A stretch of 9,016 nucleotides of DNA from an uncultured Alphaproteobacteria bacterium (GCA_938003575.1 CALKYG010000389.1:1-9016); one strand, 5' to 3'. Numbered from the stretch's first letter, positions 1-6,312 are shown. Notes: generated from the letters alone by a model not told the origin. Numbers and translations are program-made.

Positions 1-2514
1 CTGCTTTGCCTGAAGTTTGAGTTGCTCGAGACCGTCTTTCAGATCGAGCGTCATGGAAAGCCGGTTGAAATCGGCTCTTGGTTCCGGCGCTTTAGAAACG
101 CTCGCGCGCGGTTTACCTGCTTGCTCTTTGAATGCTTTACTTGCATCCCGCATGAGTGGGCGAACCGTTTCCTTCTCACGATCCCCGGAAATAGCATTTG
201 CATTATATTTGAGCGTCGATCCCAGGTTTTGTCGCCGCTGCATTTGTCGCGCGAGCGCATCCAAATTTGGCGCATGTGATCTGGCGACAAAAAGCTGGGT
301 GTCCTGACGGGCGCGCGTCATCGCGACATAAGATGAAGCGTCTCGCCAATGTTGGCTGTGCAGGACATAGCTTTGATCAAGCGTCTTGCCCTGACCGCGA
401 TAAATGGTGCCGGCATAGCCATGGTCGATGGCTTTGAACGCGTCTGTATCAACGGAGACCATATGCCCGGCGTCAGTTTTAATGTGAAGGGTCTTGCTCT
501 CCACACCCGTAATCGTCCCTAACCCGCCATTGAGAATGCCGCTGGGCTTATCATTGCTGCGGAATTGGATGCGATCGCCTGTACCAAATTCCCTCTGCCC
601 GCGCGTCGTTTCAACGGAAATCATATCGGTGACGCGACCCCGCTCCACTTCGATCTTATGGAGCGCGCTGTTGAGGTGATCGACATCCTTGTTCGTATAG
701 GCAAAGACGAGGCGCTTGCCCTTATCGCCATTTGCCGTATCCCGCGCCCAGGCTTTAATCAGGTCAGCCTTGGCGTCCTCGTGCTCGTTGCTCCAGCGGA
801 TGAGCCCTTTCCTGTCATAGGCTTTTAAGCCCTCTTCAAACCGCCCGGTAGCAAATGCGGTTGCAGCGTCCTTGTTCCAATCTTCGCGCTGACGGTGAAT
901 AGTCGTTAGTGAGGCCGCACCATGCCGTTGTGATAAATCCGCATAGATGCCGCCGCGCTCGACGGAGGCGAGCTGCCTGCTATCACCAACGAGGATGACT
1001 TTCGCGCCTGCCTTTCCAGCGGCGCTCAAGAGACGCTCGGTCATTTCTGTGGAGAGCATGGCCGCCTCATCCACGACCAGCATAGAGCGCGCATGGAGTT
1101 TGGCATTGAGATGATCCGGCCTGTTTTCCATCCACCAAAGAAGGGAGTGGACAGTGCGCGCGCCCTCAAAACCCGCCTTGACGAGGTCACTTGCAACAGC
1201 ATTGGTCGGGGCAAGACCAATAAGATCATAACCCTCCATGGATGCTGCTTCATGGAGTGCGGAGAGAAGATAGGATTTGCCTGTTCCCGCTCGCCCTTCA
1301 ATCATTTTTAGGCCGCCTGGGCTCAACACGTGGCGTAGGGCTTCTGCCTGCTCAAGCGATAGGCCGGTCTTCTCAGTGACGTAGCGCTGAACAGCTTCCC
1401 TTACCCGGTGCCTCATATCCCTTGAAAGCTGGTCTGCTAGTTCGAGGATGCGCTCTTCCTGCGCGCGGACTTCGCGGGTTGTAAAACCGACAAGCCGCGC
1501 GGTATTTTGATCGGTCAGGCGTAACATCCGAGCATCCGCCAGAATGTTGCGCATCGTCTCTGGGATGTTCAGGCACCCCTTCGCCTTCAATAGCTGCTCA
1601 AGCTGGTAGAGCGTAAAGAATGAGCGCGTTCCGAGAAGATCGCCTTCCACCGCTTTGAGATCGAAGGTTATGGGCTGCGCATCGCCGCCCTCTGCCTCGC
1701 CGCGCGCCCGTTTGCGCTGGCGCTGCATCTCCCGCGCCTCGACCACACTTGGGAGGTTGGGAAGAACCGCAAAATAGCCGCTTAAGGATTTAGCGCGAAT
1801 TTTTCCGATGCGCCGCGAGAGCGAATGAACACCGCCTTCGATATCGACGAGCGCGTAATTCCGGCGCTCACCCTTGGCTAGGATGAGGCCCTTGAATTCT
1901 AGCGCGCTCTGGAAGGCCCTAGGGCTATCTGAGCCCGCCCAAGCAGCTTTTACGGTGCTCTCGACTGCTTTGATGGATATCTTATTGCGCTTTTGTTGTT
2001 GCATCTCCCAGGCATCGGGCGCGCGTTTAGGCCGATCCTCGTCCTGCCTTTCGACATGCGCGCCCTGGACACGGATATGGGAGAATATGCGCTCCAGCTC
2101 GCGCGCGACTTCTTCATGCTTGCGGTAGTTGTGGGCGATCGGGATAGCGAGGCGTTTCTCAAGGTCTATGCGCGACCAGACAATATGCCAATGCTCGCGA
2201 CCTTCCTTCACATGCCGCACTAACGCCCGCGGCTGTCCTTCAAAGCCAAGGCGCGCCTCCAAGGCATCAACTGCCTGAATCCACTGCGTCTCGCCTAAAC
2301 GCTCATCGGCGCGGATGTTAATCATGGCATGGTAAAGCCCCTTCCGGGCTTGTGTGGCCGCTTTCAAGGCGTCCATTTCACAAATGGCGTCATGCAGGCT
2401 ACTTCCCACGACGCCGCGTATCTCCATTACATCGACGCACTCGTTCTCATCGGTGCGTAAAAGATGCGCCGCTAAATCTTCCGGGTGGGTGCGCGCCCTA
2501 CCCTTGATAATCAT
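1..2514 (-). CDS. Relaxase-helicase fusion (MobA/TraA-like conjugative relaxase), C-terminus beyond window
   Basis: The gene is open for 838 codons from the ATG at 2514 to the left edge, so the C-terminus is missing. The product should nick oriT and unwind the plasmid strand during conjugative transfer. Residues 1-165 look like a relaxase domain, with a metal-binding HWH at 108-110 inside EHWHIVWSRID. Residues 400-740 are a TraA/RecD-like superfamily 1 helicase: Walker A GRAGTGKS (407-414), Walker B LVVDEAAM (479-486), motif III GDSRQL (510-515), a late motif around GTIYRGQGKTLD (702-713) and YVAMTRARQ (729-737). The linker (about 165-400) has no motif I recognise. The start overlaps the mobC stop as ATGA, implying translational coupling. 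An oddity is that the first tyrosine is Y61, so the usual N-terminal nucleophile tyrosine of PF03432-type relaxases is not obvious. The helicase half is certain; the relaxase family assignment is from motif and neighbourhood. Confidence 0.9.
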   Translation of the reverse strand, partial: MIIKGRARTHPEDLAAHLLRTDENECVDVMEIRGVVGSSLHDAICEMDALKAATQARKGLYHAMINIRADERLGETQWIQAVDALEARLGFEGQPRALVRHVKEGREHWHIVWSRIDLEKRLAIPIAHNYRKHEEVARELERIFSHIRVQGAHVERQDEDRPKRAPDAWEMQQQKRNKISIKAVESTVKAAWAGSDSPRAFQSALEFKGLILAKGERRNYALVDIEGGVHSLSRRIGKIRAKSLSGYFAVLPNLPSVVEAREMQRQRKRARGEAEGGDAQPITFDLKAVEGDLLGTRSFFTLYQLEQLLKAKGCLNIPETMRNILADARMLRLTDQNTARLVGFTTREVRAQEERILELADQLSRDMRHRVREAVQRYVTEKTGLSLEQAEALRHVLSPGGLKMIEGRAGTGKSYLLSALHEAASMEGYDLIGLAPTNAVASDLVKAGFEGARTVHSLLWWMENRPDHLNAKLHARSMLVVDEAAMLSTEMTERLLSAAGKAGAKVILVGDSRQLASVERGGIYADLSQRHGAASLTTIHRQREDWNKDAATAFATGRFEEGLKAYDRKGLIRWSNEHEDAKADLIKAWARDTANGDKGKRLVFAYTNKDVDHLNSALHKIEVERGRVTDMISVETTRGQREFGTGDRIQFRSNDKPSGILNGGLGTITGVESKTLHIKTDAGHMVSVDTDAFKAIDHGYAGTIYRGQGKTLDQSYVLHSQHWRDASSYVAMTRARQDTQLFVARSHAPNLDALARQMQRRQNLGSTLKYNANAISGDREKETVRPLMRDASKAFKEQAGKPRASVSKAPEPRADFNRLSMTLDLKDGLEQLKLQAKQ

Positions 2515-2888
2515 GAAGGCCCGCCTTGGGGATTTGGCGGCCTAAGGGCGTTCATTAGGGCTGTTCTTGCGCTCTCTAGGCTGCGCAACGTTTCCTCAAG
2601 CTCGCCTTTGCGGATAAAGTCAGGGCGGCCTGCATTATGAAGGCGTGCAATCTGATTGAGGTTCGATCCGACTTTGCCAAACTCCCCGAGGAGACGGGTC
2701 AAGGTAATCGTATCATAGGAAGGCATTCTCTTAACCCGCGACGGTCGAGCCGCCAAAAGCACTTTGCGCGCATAGGAGCCAACCGGCAGATCGGCATTTT
2801 CCGCAGCCATGGAAAGCGCCTCATACTCCGCATCACTCACCCGAAATTGCACGATGCGGGTGCGCTGCCTGTTTTCACTACCACTCAT
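2511..2888 (-). CDS. mobC: MobC-family relaxosome accessory protein
   Basis: This 125-aa protein has an N-terminal ribbon-helix-helix-like segment (about residues 11-45, from RIVQFRVSDAEYEAL on), followed by the MobC signature LLGEFGKVGSNLNQIARLHN (66-85). MobC proteins bind oriT, help melt the DNA around the nick site and guide the relaxase. It ends in a 4-bp ATGA overlap with the relaxase gene, so the two are made together. I chose the ATG at 2888, which has GGCGGT just upstream. A longer reading from a TTG at 2921 would add 11 lysine-rich residues and has no better ribosome site. The candidate oriT lies directly upstream, the usual arrangement for such genes. Family assignment is strong; the start is less sure. 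Confidence 0.88.
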   Translation of the reverse strand: MSGSENRQRTRIVQFRVSDAEYEALSMAAENADLPVGSYARKVLLAARPSRVKRMPSYDTITLTRLLGEFGKVGSNLNQIARLHNAGRPDFIRKGELEETLRSLESARTALMNALRPPNPQGGPS

Positions 2889-2936
2889 TTTACCGCCGTT
2901 TTTTACCTTTGAGCGCTTCAAAGCACTCTCGGGGAT

Positions 2937-2988
2937 GCAACGGGGTTTTACCCCTTGCCAAGCGCGCGGTATTACCGCGCATGGCTTG
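2937..2988. other. Candidate origin of transfer (oriT): two adjacent hairpins
   Basis: Directly upstream of mobC are two inverted repeats. The first is GCAA-C-GGGGT-TTT-ACCCC-TTGC (2937-2958), a 9-bp stem with one bulged C. The second is GCGCGGT-ATT-ACCGCGC (2964-2980), a perfect 7-bp stem, with outer arms CAAGC (2959-2963) and GCTTG (2984-2988). Relaxase target sites commonly lie beside such repeats upstream of mobC. I do not see a known nic consensus, so the nick position is not assigned. The repeats are seen; the oriT role is inferred. Confidence 0.5.
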
Positions 2989-3008
2989 CACCAACTCCCT
3001 TTTTCTTT

Positions 3009-3018
3009 CAGTATACTG
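3009..3018. promoter_or_regulatory. Palindrome CAGTATACTG in AT-rich DNA, possible mob promoter/operator
   Basis: A perfect 10-bp palindrome CAGTATACTG sits in the AT-rich stretch 3001-3042 upstream of mobC. On the minus strand it contains TATACT, five of six matches to a -10 box, but I find no convincing -35 box 17 bp upstream. It may be the promoter or operator of the mobC-relaxase operon. The rest of 3019-3127 shows no gene and no clear structure. Confidence 0.3.
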
Positions 3019-3127
3019 TATTTTTTATTAACTACGGCTTAATGCCCACACGAACGTATGTTGTCTAGAAATATTAAATGCGACTGGAATTAACTGTGAT
3101 CTGCTGATGGGCCTGCGCTGGTCACGA

Positions 3128-3250
3128 TCAGAACAATGATAGCTGTGAACGCTTCTCTTCCGCTTCGACCCATGCGGGATCGAGCGCGGCTTCGTCAAGC
3201 CACGCAACGCAGCTCTATCATCCGCTCTACCCATAGAATTGGCGATAGCC
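3128..3250 (-). pseudogene. Decayed 3' remnant of a relative of the 97-aa plasmid gene at 5379-5672
   Basis: Reading the minus strand in the frame that ends at the TGA at 3128-3130 gives AWLDEAALDPAW followed by VEAEEKRSQLSLF and stop. The intact protein encoded at 5379-5672 ends AWLDEAALDPAW then QESQATRKQLSLF. The 12 shared residues are encoded with four silent differences in 36 bases, so this is a diverged relative rather than a fresh copy. Further upstream in the same frame GYRQFYG (3230-3250) matches GYRSHFFG of the intact protein. Between the two matches there are only 8 codons instead of 17, and three of them are stops (TAG, TGA, TAG). The 5' half is not recognisable. It lies immediately downstream of hipA, which suggests that hipBA was inserted or recombined next to it. 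Confidence 0.75.
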
Positions 3251-3267
3251 GATGGCCGCTATAAATG

Positions 3268-3297
3268 GCGGCAACGGCGCGTAATTGCGCCGCCGTT
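3268..3297 (-). terminator. Possible terminator hairpin after hipA
   Basis: AACGGCG (3273-3279) and CGCCGTT (3291-3297) form a perfect 7-bp stem 14 bases past the hipA stop codon. On the minus strand it is followed by GCCGCC and then only a weak ATTTAT tract, so it is an imperfect intrinsic terminator. It would end the hipBA transcript before the gene remnant. Confidence 0.4.
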
Positions 3298-3311
3298 AAT
3301 GACGTAAGATA

Positions 3312-4541
3312 TTACCGTCCCGCCCAAAGCGGGATGCGTTTCAGGTGATCGGCGATAGCCGCCCTGATTTTCGATGAGAGCGGCAGATCATCCACAGCCT
3401 GCCAGACGGAAGCAAAGGCTTCGACAGTCGCCAGTCCGGTATCGAGGACGAGTTTTTCAGGTAATTTCGATCTGGCCGCAAACCGCCGCAGCGCATCGAC
3501 GGACAGGTCCTCGAATTTCTTGCTGCCGGCGAAACTGAGCGCCAGCTCATCATCCGGAATATAGGCGATTGTGGAGACAAAATCATAGGCCGGCGCAAGA
3601 ACCGCATGCCGCCCGTTTGGATAGACGAGCGACCAGTTCTTCAGATGCATGTCGGCATTGCCGATCAGGGAATTGAAGACAAGGCGGCGGACGAATTCAA
3701 TGATGCCGACTTCTCCCGTCTCCCGCCAGATCACGGTCGCAATGTTGCCGTAGCTGGCTTTTTTGTATTTCTGTTCGGGGTAGACACCGAAGACCTGCGC
3801 GAAATCCTCAATATGAATTCGCCGACCCTCTTCGGTCCGATCAAACCGCTTGATAATGAATGCTGTGTCGCCGGCCTGCTCGATGCCGTCCGGCAGGTTG
3901 GCGATTGCGCTGATGGGCACAAGGGCGGTTTCCGGGACGTCGATACCGATGCGGCGCGCAAGCTCCATCATCGCATATTCGTTCTCGGGAACGTCGTTAA
4001 ATTTCATGGAGGGCAGTTTGACGATCCAGTGTCCCCCGACCCCTTCGGCGGGAATAGTCAACCCGCCGCGCGCCTCTTTCACCGCCGAGAATTTGAGTTG
4101 CACTCCCGCCAAAGAAAAGCGTAGCAGGTTTTTTTTAACCCTTCCTGAGGATGTCCCCTCAATCTCATGCGCAGCTTCCGGCGGCCAGCTCTCGCCGTCC
4201 GCCGGATGAATCTCAACTCCGCCCGGAAGGTCGCGCCCGAGTAACCAGAGCAGAAAAAATTCCCGAACCGGATTCACGTCCCCACGGCTGGCGAGGTATT
4301 CCCGCATCCGTCCTTCGGGCAGAAGGTTGGAGAAGAACGGCGGCAGTCGCGTTTGAGTGGCTGACACGTCCGTGATGAGCCCGCCATGCGCATCCTTGAA
4401 TGACAGGCTTAAGACCGGCCGTTCCAGATCATCACTGTAATCCTGCGTGAAGGAAAACAGATTTTTATCGCCCGGCAAGCGGGCGATCGTGCCGATTGTG
4501 CGTCCATGCAGCACGACGTTGAGAATGGCGATATCAGGCAT
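3312..4541 (-). CDS. hipA: HipA-family serine/threonine kinase toxin
   Basis: This 409-aa protein has the full length and motif order of HipA kinases, which in the best-studied case phosphorylate glutamyl-tRNA synthetase and cause growth arrest. An N-terminal HipA_N-like region (about 1-110) is followed by FSLAGVQLK (142-150), where S143 occupies the place of the regulatory autophosphorylated serine. Next come HWIVKLPS (171-178) with the nucleotide-binding lysine, FIIKRFDR (228-235), HIEDFAQVFG (243-252), the catalytic loop IGNADMHLKN (293-302) with D297, and the metal-binding APAYDF (316-321) with D320. All key residues are present, so it should be active. I chose the ATG at 4541 because GGAGGAGG precedes it closely; the reading from 4616 lies inside hipB. 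It overlaps hipB by 8 bp. Its actual target cannot be told from sequence. Confidence 0.93.
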   Translation of the reverse strand: MPDIAILNVVLHGRTIGTIARLPGDKNLFSFTQDYSDDLERPVLSLSFKDAHGGLITDVSATQTRLPPFFSNLLPEGRMREYLASRGDVNPVREFFLLWLLGRDLPGGVEIHPADGESWPPEAAHEIEGTSSGRVKKNLLRFSLAGVQLKFSAVKEARGGLTIPAEGVGGHWIVKLPSMKFNDVPENEYAMMELARRIGIDVPETALVPISAIANLPDGIEQAGDTAFIIKRFDRTEEGRRIHIEDFAQVFGVYPEQKYKKASYGNIATVIWRETGEVGIIEFVRRLVFNSLIGNADMHLKNWSLVYPNGRHAVLAPAYDFVSTIAYIPDDELALSFAGSKKFEDLSVDALRRFAARSKLPEKLVLDTGLATVEAFASVWQAVDDLPLSSKIRAAIADHLKRIPLWAGR

Positions 4542-5229
4542 TATCCTCCTCCTCATCCAGCCGGTATGCGGGCATTTGAGGAGAAGCCCGTTCATGTGCG
4601 CCGTGCGCGGCGGCATTCCTGATCTGCTGAAGTCTTAATCGAAGCGGGCGGATCGCTGCAAATTGCTCGTTCAGGTTTGTGCGATAGTTTGCGGCGTGGC
4701 CAATATCAGATTCCAACTCTTGAAGGTTACGCAAGGCTCTGAGCGGATTATTCAGTGTCGTGAGTATGTGACGCACTTCCTGCGCATATTGCTGAGGCAC
4801 GAACTGGCGCGCCAATTCATGGGCTGCGCTGTCAAGCGCCTTAAGTTCGTCAGCACCGTCAGGATCGCTGCGCTCATACCGGCGGCGGAGCTGTGATACG
4901 GTGTCTCCAAGTTTTTTCAGTGCATCCGTCGTCTCGATTTCAAGGCGGGTATATAGTTCGCTCTCGGACGCACCGCGCTGAAGGCTCTCCACCACGCCCA
5001 GCAACTGCCTGGGTAGAAGCACGAATTCCATTTCGAGCGCCCGCGCCAGTTCGATCAGGCTTGATAATTTGACATCAACCGTGCCGCTTTCGATCTTCGA
5101 GATATGGCTTTGCGGCAGCCCGACCCGCTCGCCCAGAGCCTGTTGGCTCATGCCCTTGCGCTGCCGCGCTGCTTTCAAAGCGCGTGCGATTTCCGCATAT
5201 TTTATATGTTCAGACGTATCTTGCATCAT
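4534..5229 (-). CDS. hipB: HipB-like XRE-family antitoxin and autoregulator with an extended C-terminal part
   Basis: This 231-aa protein starts with an XRE helix-turn-helix (about 13-68, including MSQQALGERVGLPQSHISKI) and ends with PAYRLDEEEDNA, an acidic tail like those of other long HipB relatives. It should bind the upstream ATATGC-N4-GCATAT repeats, repress the operon and neutralise HipA. The middle (about 85-210) is helix-rich and makes the protein far longer than E. coli HipB (88 aa). It contains RNAAAH (204-209), which fits the RX4-6H pattern of HEPN domains, though this may be chance. The start is ATG at 5229 (a second ATG follows at 5226). No Shine-Dalgarno sequence precedes either one, which fits the near-leaderless promoter. 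hipB comes first and overlaps hipA by 8 bp, the standard toxin-antitoxin order. Confidence 0.88.
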   Translation of the reverse strand: MMQDTSEHIKYAEIARALKAARQRKGMSQQALGERVGLPQSHISKIESGTVDVKLSSLIELARALEMEFVLLPRQLLGVVESLQRGASESELYTRLEIETTDALKKLGDTVSQLRRRYERSDPDGADELKALDSAAHELARQFVPQQYAQEVRHILTTLNNPLRALRNLQELESDIGHAANYRTNLNEQFAAIRPLRLRLQQIRNAAAHGAHERASPQMPAYRLDEEEDNA

Positions 5230-5234
5230 AATCT

Positions 5235-5250
5235 ATATGCTATCGCATAT
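5235..5250. promoter_or_regulatory. hipBA operator 1 (inverted repeat over the -10 box)
   Basis: The perfect inverted repeat ATATGC-TATC-GCATAT has 6-bp arms and a 4-bp spacer. It covers the -10 box of the hipBA promoter and ends six bases from the hipB start codon. The same half-sites recur in two further repeats upstream, the pattern expected of a cooperative autorepressor. Confidence 0.65.
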
Positions 5251-5265
5251 ATCGCAGGTTGTCAA
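5237..5265 (-). promoter_or_regulatory. hipBA promoter, predicted leaderless or near-leaderless
   Basis: On the minus strand a perfect -35 box TTGACA (5265-5260) is followed after 17 bp by TAGCAT (5242-5237), four of six matches to a -10 box. Transcription should begin near 5230-5231, at or within about two bases of the hipB ATG at 5229, matching the absence of a ribosome-binding site. The -10 box lies inside operator 1, so HipB binding there would block RNA polymerase. Confidence 0.65.
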
Positions 5266-5270
5266 GAAAT

Positions 5271-5286
5271 ATATGCTTAGACATAT
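5271..5286. promoter_or_regulatory. hipBA operator 2 (imperfect inverted repeat)
   Basis: ATATGC-TTAG-ACATAT has the same layout as operator 1, with one changed base in the right arm. Its centre is 36 bp from the centre of operator 1, just upstream of the -35 box. Confidence 0.5.
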
Positions 5287-5298
5287 ATTTCGACAAGG

Positions 5299-5320
5299 TT
5301 AATATGCTTCCGCATATTAA
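5299..5320. promoter_or_regulatory. hipBA operator 3 (extended inverted repeat)
   Basis: TTAATATGC-TTCC-GCATATTAA is a perfect inverted repeat with 9-bp arms around the same 4-bp spacer and the same ATATGC/GCATAT core. Its centre is 31 bp from that of operator 2. It is the longest of the three and may be the highest-affinity site. Confidence 0.6.
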
Positions 5321-5329
5321 CGTGAAGCG

Positions 5330-5372
5330 CTTCCCTGCAAATTTTCCACGCAATGGAGAATTTGCAGGGAAG
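5330..5372 (-). repeat. Long hairpin after the small-gene operon (18-bp stem)
   Basis: CTTCCCTGCAAATTTTCC (5330-5347) pairs with the segment at 5355-5372 over 18 positions with one mismatch, around a 7-base loop. It starts 6 bp past the stop codon of the 97-aa gene and ends 10 bp before operator 3. There is no T-tract on the minus strand, so it is not a standard intrinsic terminator. It could still protect the 3' end of the mRNA, weaken read-through into hipBA, or be a copy of a dispersed palindromic repeat. Confidence 0.7.
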
Positions 5373-5378
5373 ACCCCG

Positions 5379-5672
5379 TCAGAACAAAGAGAGTTGCTTG
5401 CGGGTGGCTTGGGATTCCTGCCACGCAGGATCGAGCGCGGCTTCATCAAGCCATGCGCGGACGAAAGCGATCACTTCATCCGGGGTCAGCGACGGTCGCA
5501 CCGGCCCAAAAAAATGCGAGCGATAGCCTGTCTCGGTGATGGGCAGCGCTTCGTTGCCCTCAACCCGGAGTTCGAGATGATCGATGATGCCCCATTTGAG
5601 GCGATCATAGAAAAGCCGGATCGTCCGGCCTTCCCAGAGGATGACGGTTTCGATGGCTGTAGATTCGCTCAT
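5379..5672 (-). CDS. Conserved small plasmid protein with C-terminal QLSLF clamp-binding-like motif
   Basis: This soluble 97-aa protein has a recognisable middle, ALPITETGYRSHFF (42-55), and a helical end, VIAFVRAWLDEAALDPAW (67-84). I have seen proteins of this kind, unnamed, in alphaproteobacterial plasmids; no function is known to me. Its last five residues are QLSLF, matching the consensus of peptides that dock on the bacterial sliding clamp. I chose the ATG at 5672 because AGGAG lies eight bases upstream; the GTG at 5681 would overlap that site. It begins 2 bp after the DUF3768 stop and is the last gene of a three-gene operon. A decayed relative with the same C-terminus lies at 3128-3250. 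Confidence 0.8.
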   Translation of the reverse strand: MSESTAIETVILWEGRTIRLFYDRLKWGIIDHLELRVEGNEALPITETGYRSHFFGPVRPSLTPDEVIAFVRAWLDEAALDPAWQESQATRKQLSLF

Positions 5673-5674
5673 GG

Positions 5675-6046
5675 TTACCACTCCTGCGCCAGCATGATCG
5701 TGAGGACACGAAAGCTCGTCGCCGGATCATCGGGATTTTCGGCCCCGAATTCGCAGTCATTATCGGCGAAATAGTCGATCTTCCAGAAGATGCGCGTGCC
5801 GGCGACCAACTCCAGCGAGCCGAAATCATGCTCGCCGTAAGGATCGTTCTCGTCGGTGAAGGCCGCATAGTCGCGGACACGAAACCACAACTCGATCTGA
5901 TGCGCCGGCGAAAGCGCCATGATACCGCGCGTCATTACAAATTTGCCTGGAACCTGAGGCGTCCCGAAAGTCGGGACGCCGAGGCGGGCGCGCAGCGCAT
6001 CATTCAGGGCGGCGATGCGTGCGGATTTACCAAAGGATGCGCTCAT
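5675..6046 (-). CDS. DUF3768 domain protein
   Basis: This 123-aa protein covers the whole DUF3768 family length. Family hallmarks are an RIAALNDALR start (10-19), VMTRGIMAL (37-45), the highly conserved FTDENDPYGEHDFGSLEL (63-80), IFWKIDYF (86-93) and VLTIMLAQEW at the end (114-123). The family has no established function; members are small soluble proteins, common on alphaproteobacterial plasmids and genomic islands. The start codon overlaps the stop of the preceding gene as ATGA, so translation is coupled. The acidic and histidine residues of DENDPYGEHDFG could bind a metal, but that is only a guess. Confidence 0.85.
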   Translation of the reverse strand: MSASFGKSARIAALNDALRARLGVPTFGTPQVPGKFVMTRGIMALSPAHQIELWFRVRDYAAFTDENDPYGEHDFGSLELVAGTRIFWKIDYFADNDCEFGAENPDDPATSFRVLTIMLAQEW

Positions 6047-6312
6047 GCCGCACCGCCTTGGTCCATCGTCCGCGCCTGTTCACGAAGGCTCTGCGCATGG
6101 TCGTAGGCGCGTTCCGCCAGTTTTGCGACGCGCAGAAGGTCGGAGCCGGAAAAACTCGCCGTATCGGCATAACGCCCGCCCTTACCCTTAAAGCTGCGCG
6201 AGAAGGTGACGGAATAATAGGCGCCGCTTTCGCCCTCATTGCGCCAGATCGCGGCTTTGAGCAGGCCGTCGGTTAATGTGGCGGCGGGTCTGTTTTTGGT
6301 TGTCGTTGTCAT
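6043..6312 (-). CDS. Conserved small plasmid protein of unknown function (89 aa)
   Basis: This is the first gene of the three-gene operon. The ATG at 6312 has AAAGGA eight bases upstream, a good ribosome site, so I reject the longer reading from 6528. The protein has a Thr-rich start, then LTDGLLKAAIWRNEGESGAY (13-32), SVTFSRSFKGKGGRYADTAS (34-53) and a helical tail with DLLRVAKLAERAYDHA (58-73). The first two thirds look like a short beta-sheet unit of the kind seen in small plasmid proteins related in style to DUF736; I cannot assign a family with certainty. It has no membrane segment or signal peptide. Confidence 0.8.
   Translation of the reverse strand: MTTTTKNRPAATLTDGLLKAAIWRNEGESGAYYSVTFSRSFKGKGGRYADTASFSGSDLLRVAKLAERAYDHAQSLREQARTMDQGGAA

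Noticed and set aside
1..2500. Very frequent GCGCGC hexamers in the relaxase gene
   Set aside because: They follow from frequent GCG, CGC and GCC codons for Ala and Arg in a GC-rich gene, not from a repeat element.
3028..3234. A 68-codon minus-strand reading frame over the gene remnant
   Set aside because: It is in a different frame from the recognisable AWLDEAALDPAW match, which identifies the true, broken frame.
3606..4124. A 172-codon plus-strand reading frame inside hipA
   Set aside because: It is antisense to the kinase catalytic core and reflects codon bias of the real gene.
4542..4616. A 25-residue N-terminal extension of HipA
   Set aside because: It lies inside hipB, and the ATG at 4541 has GGAGGAGG directly upstream and matches the family N-terminus.
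5259..5774. A 171-codon plus-strand reading frame across the hairpin and the 97-aa gene
   Set aside because: It runs antisense through two better-supported genes and the operator region, and its product has no recognisable domain.
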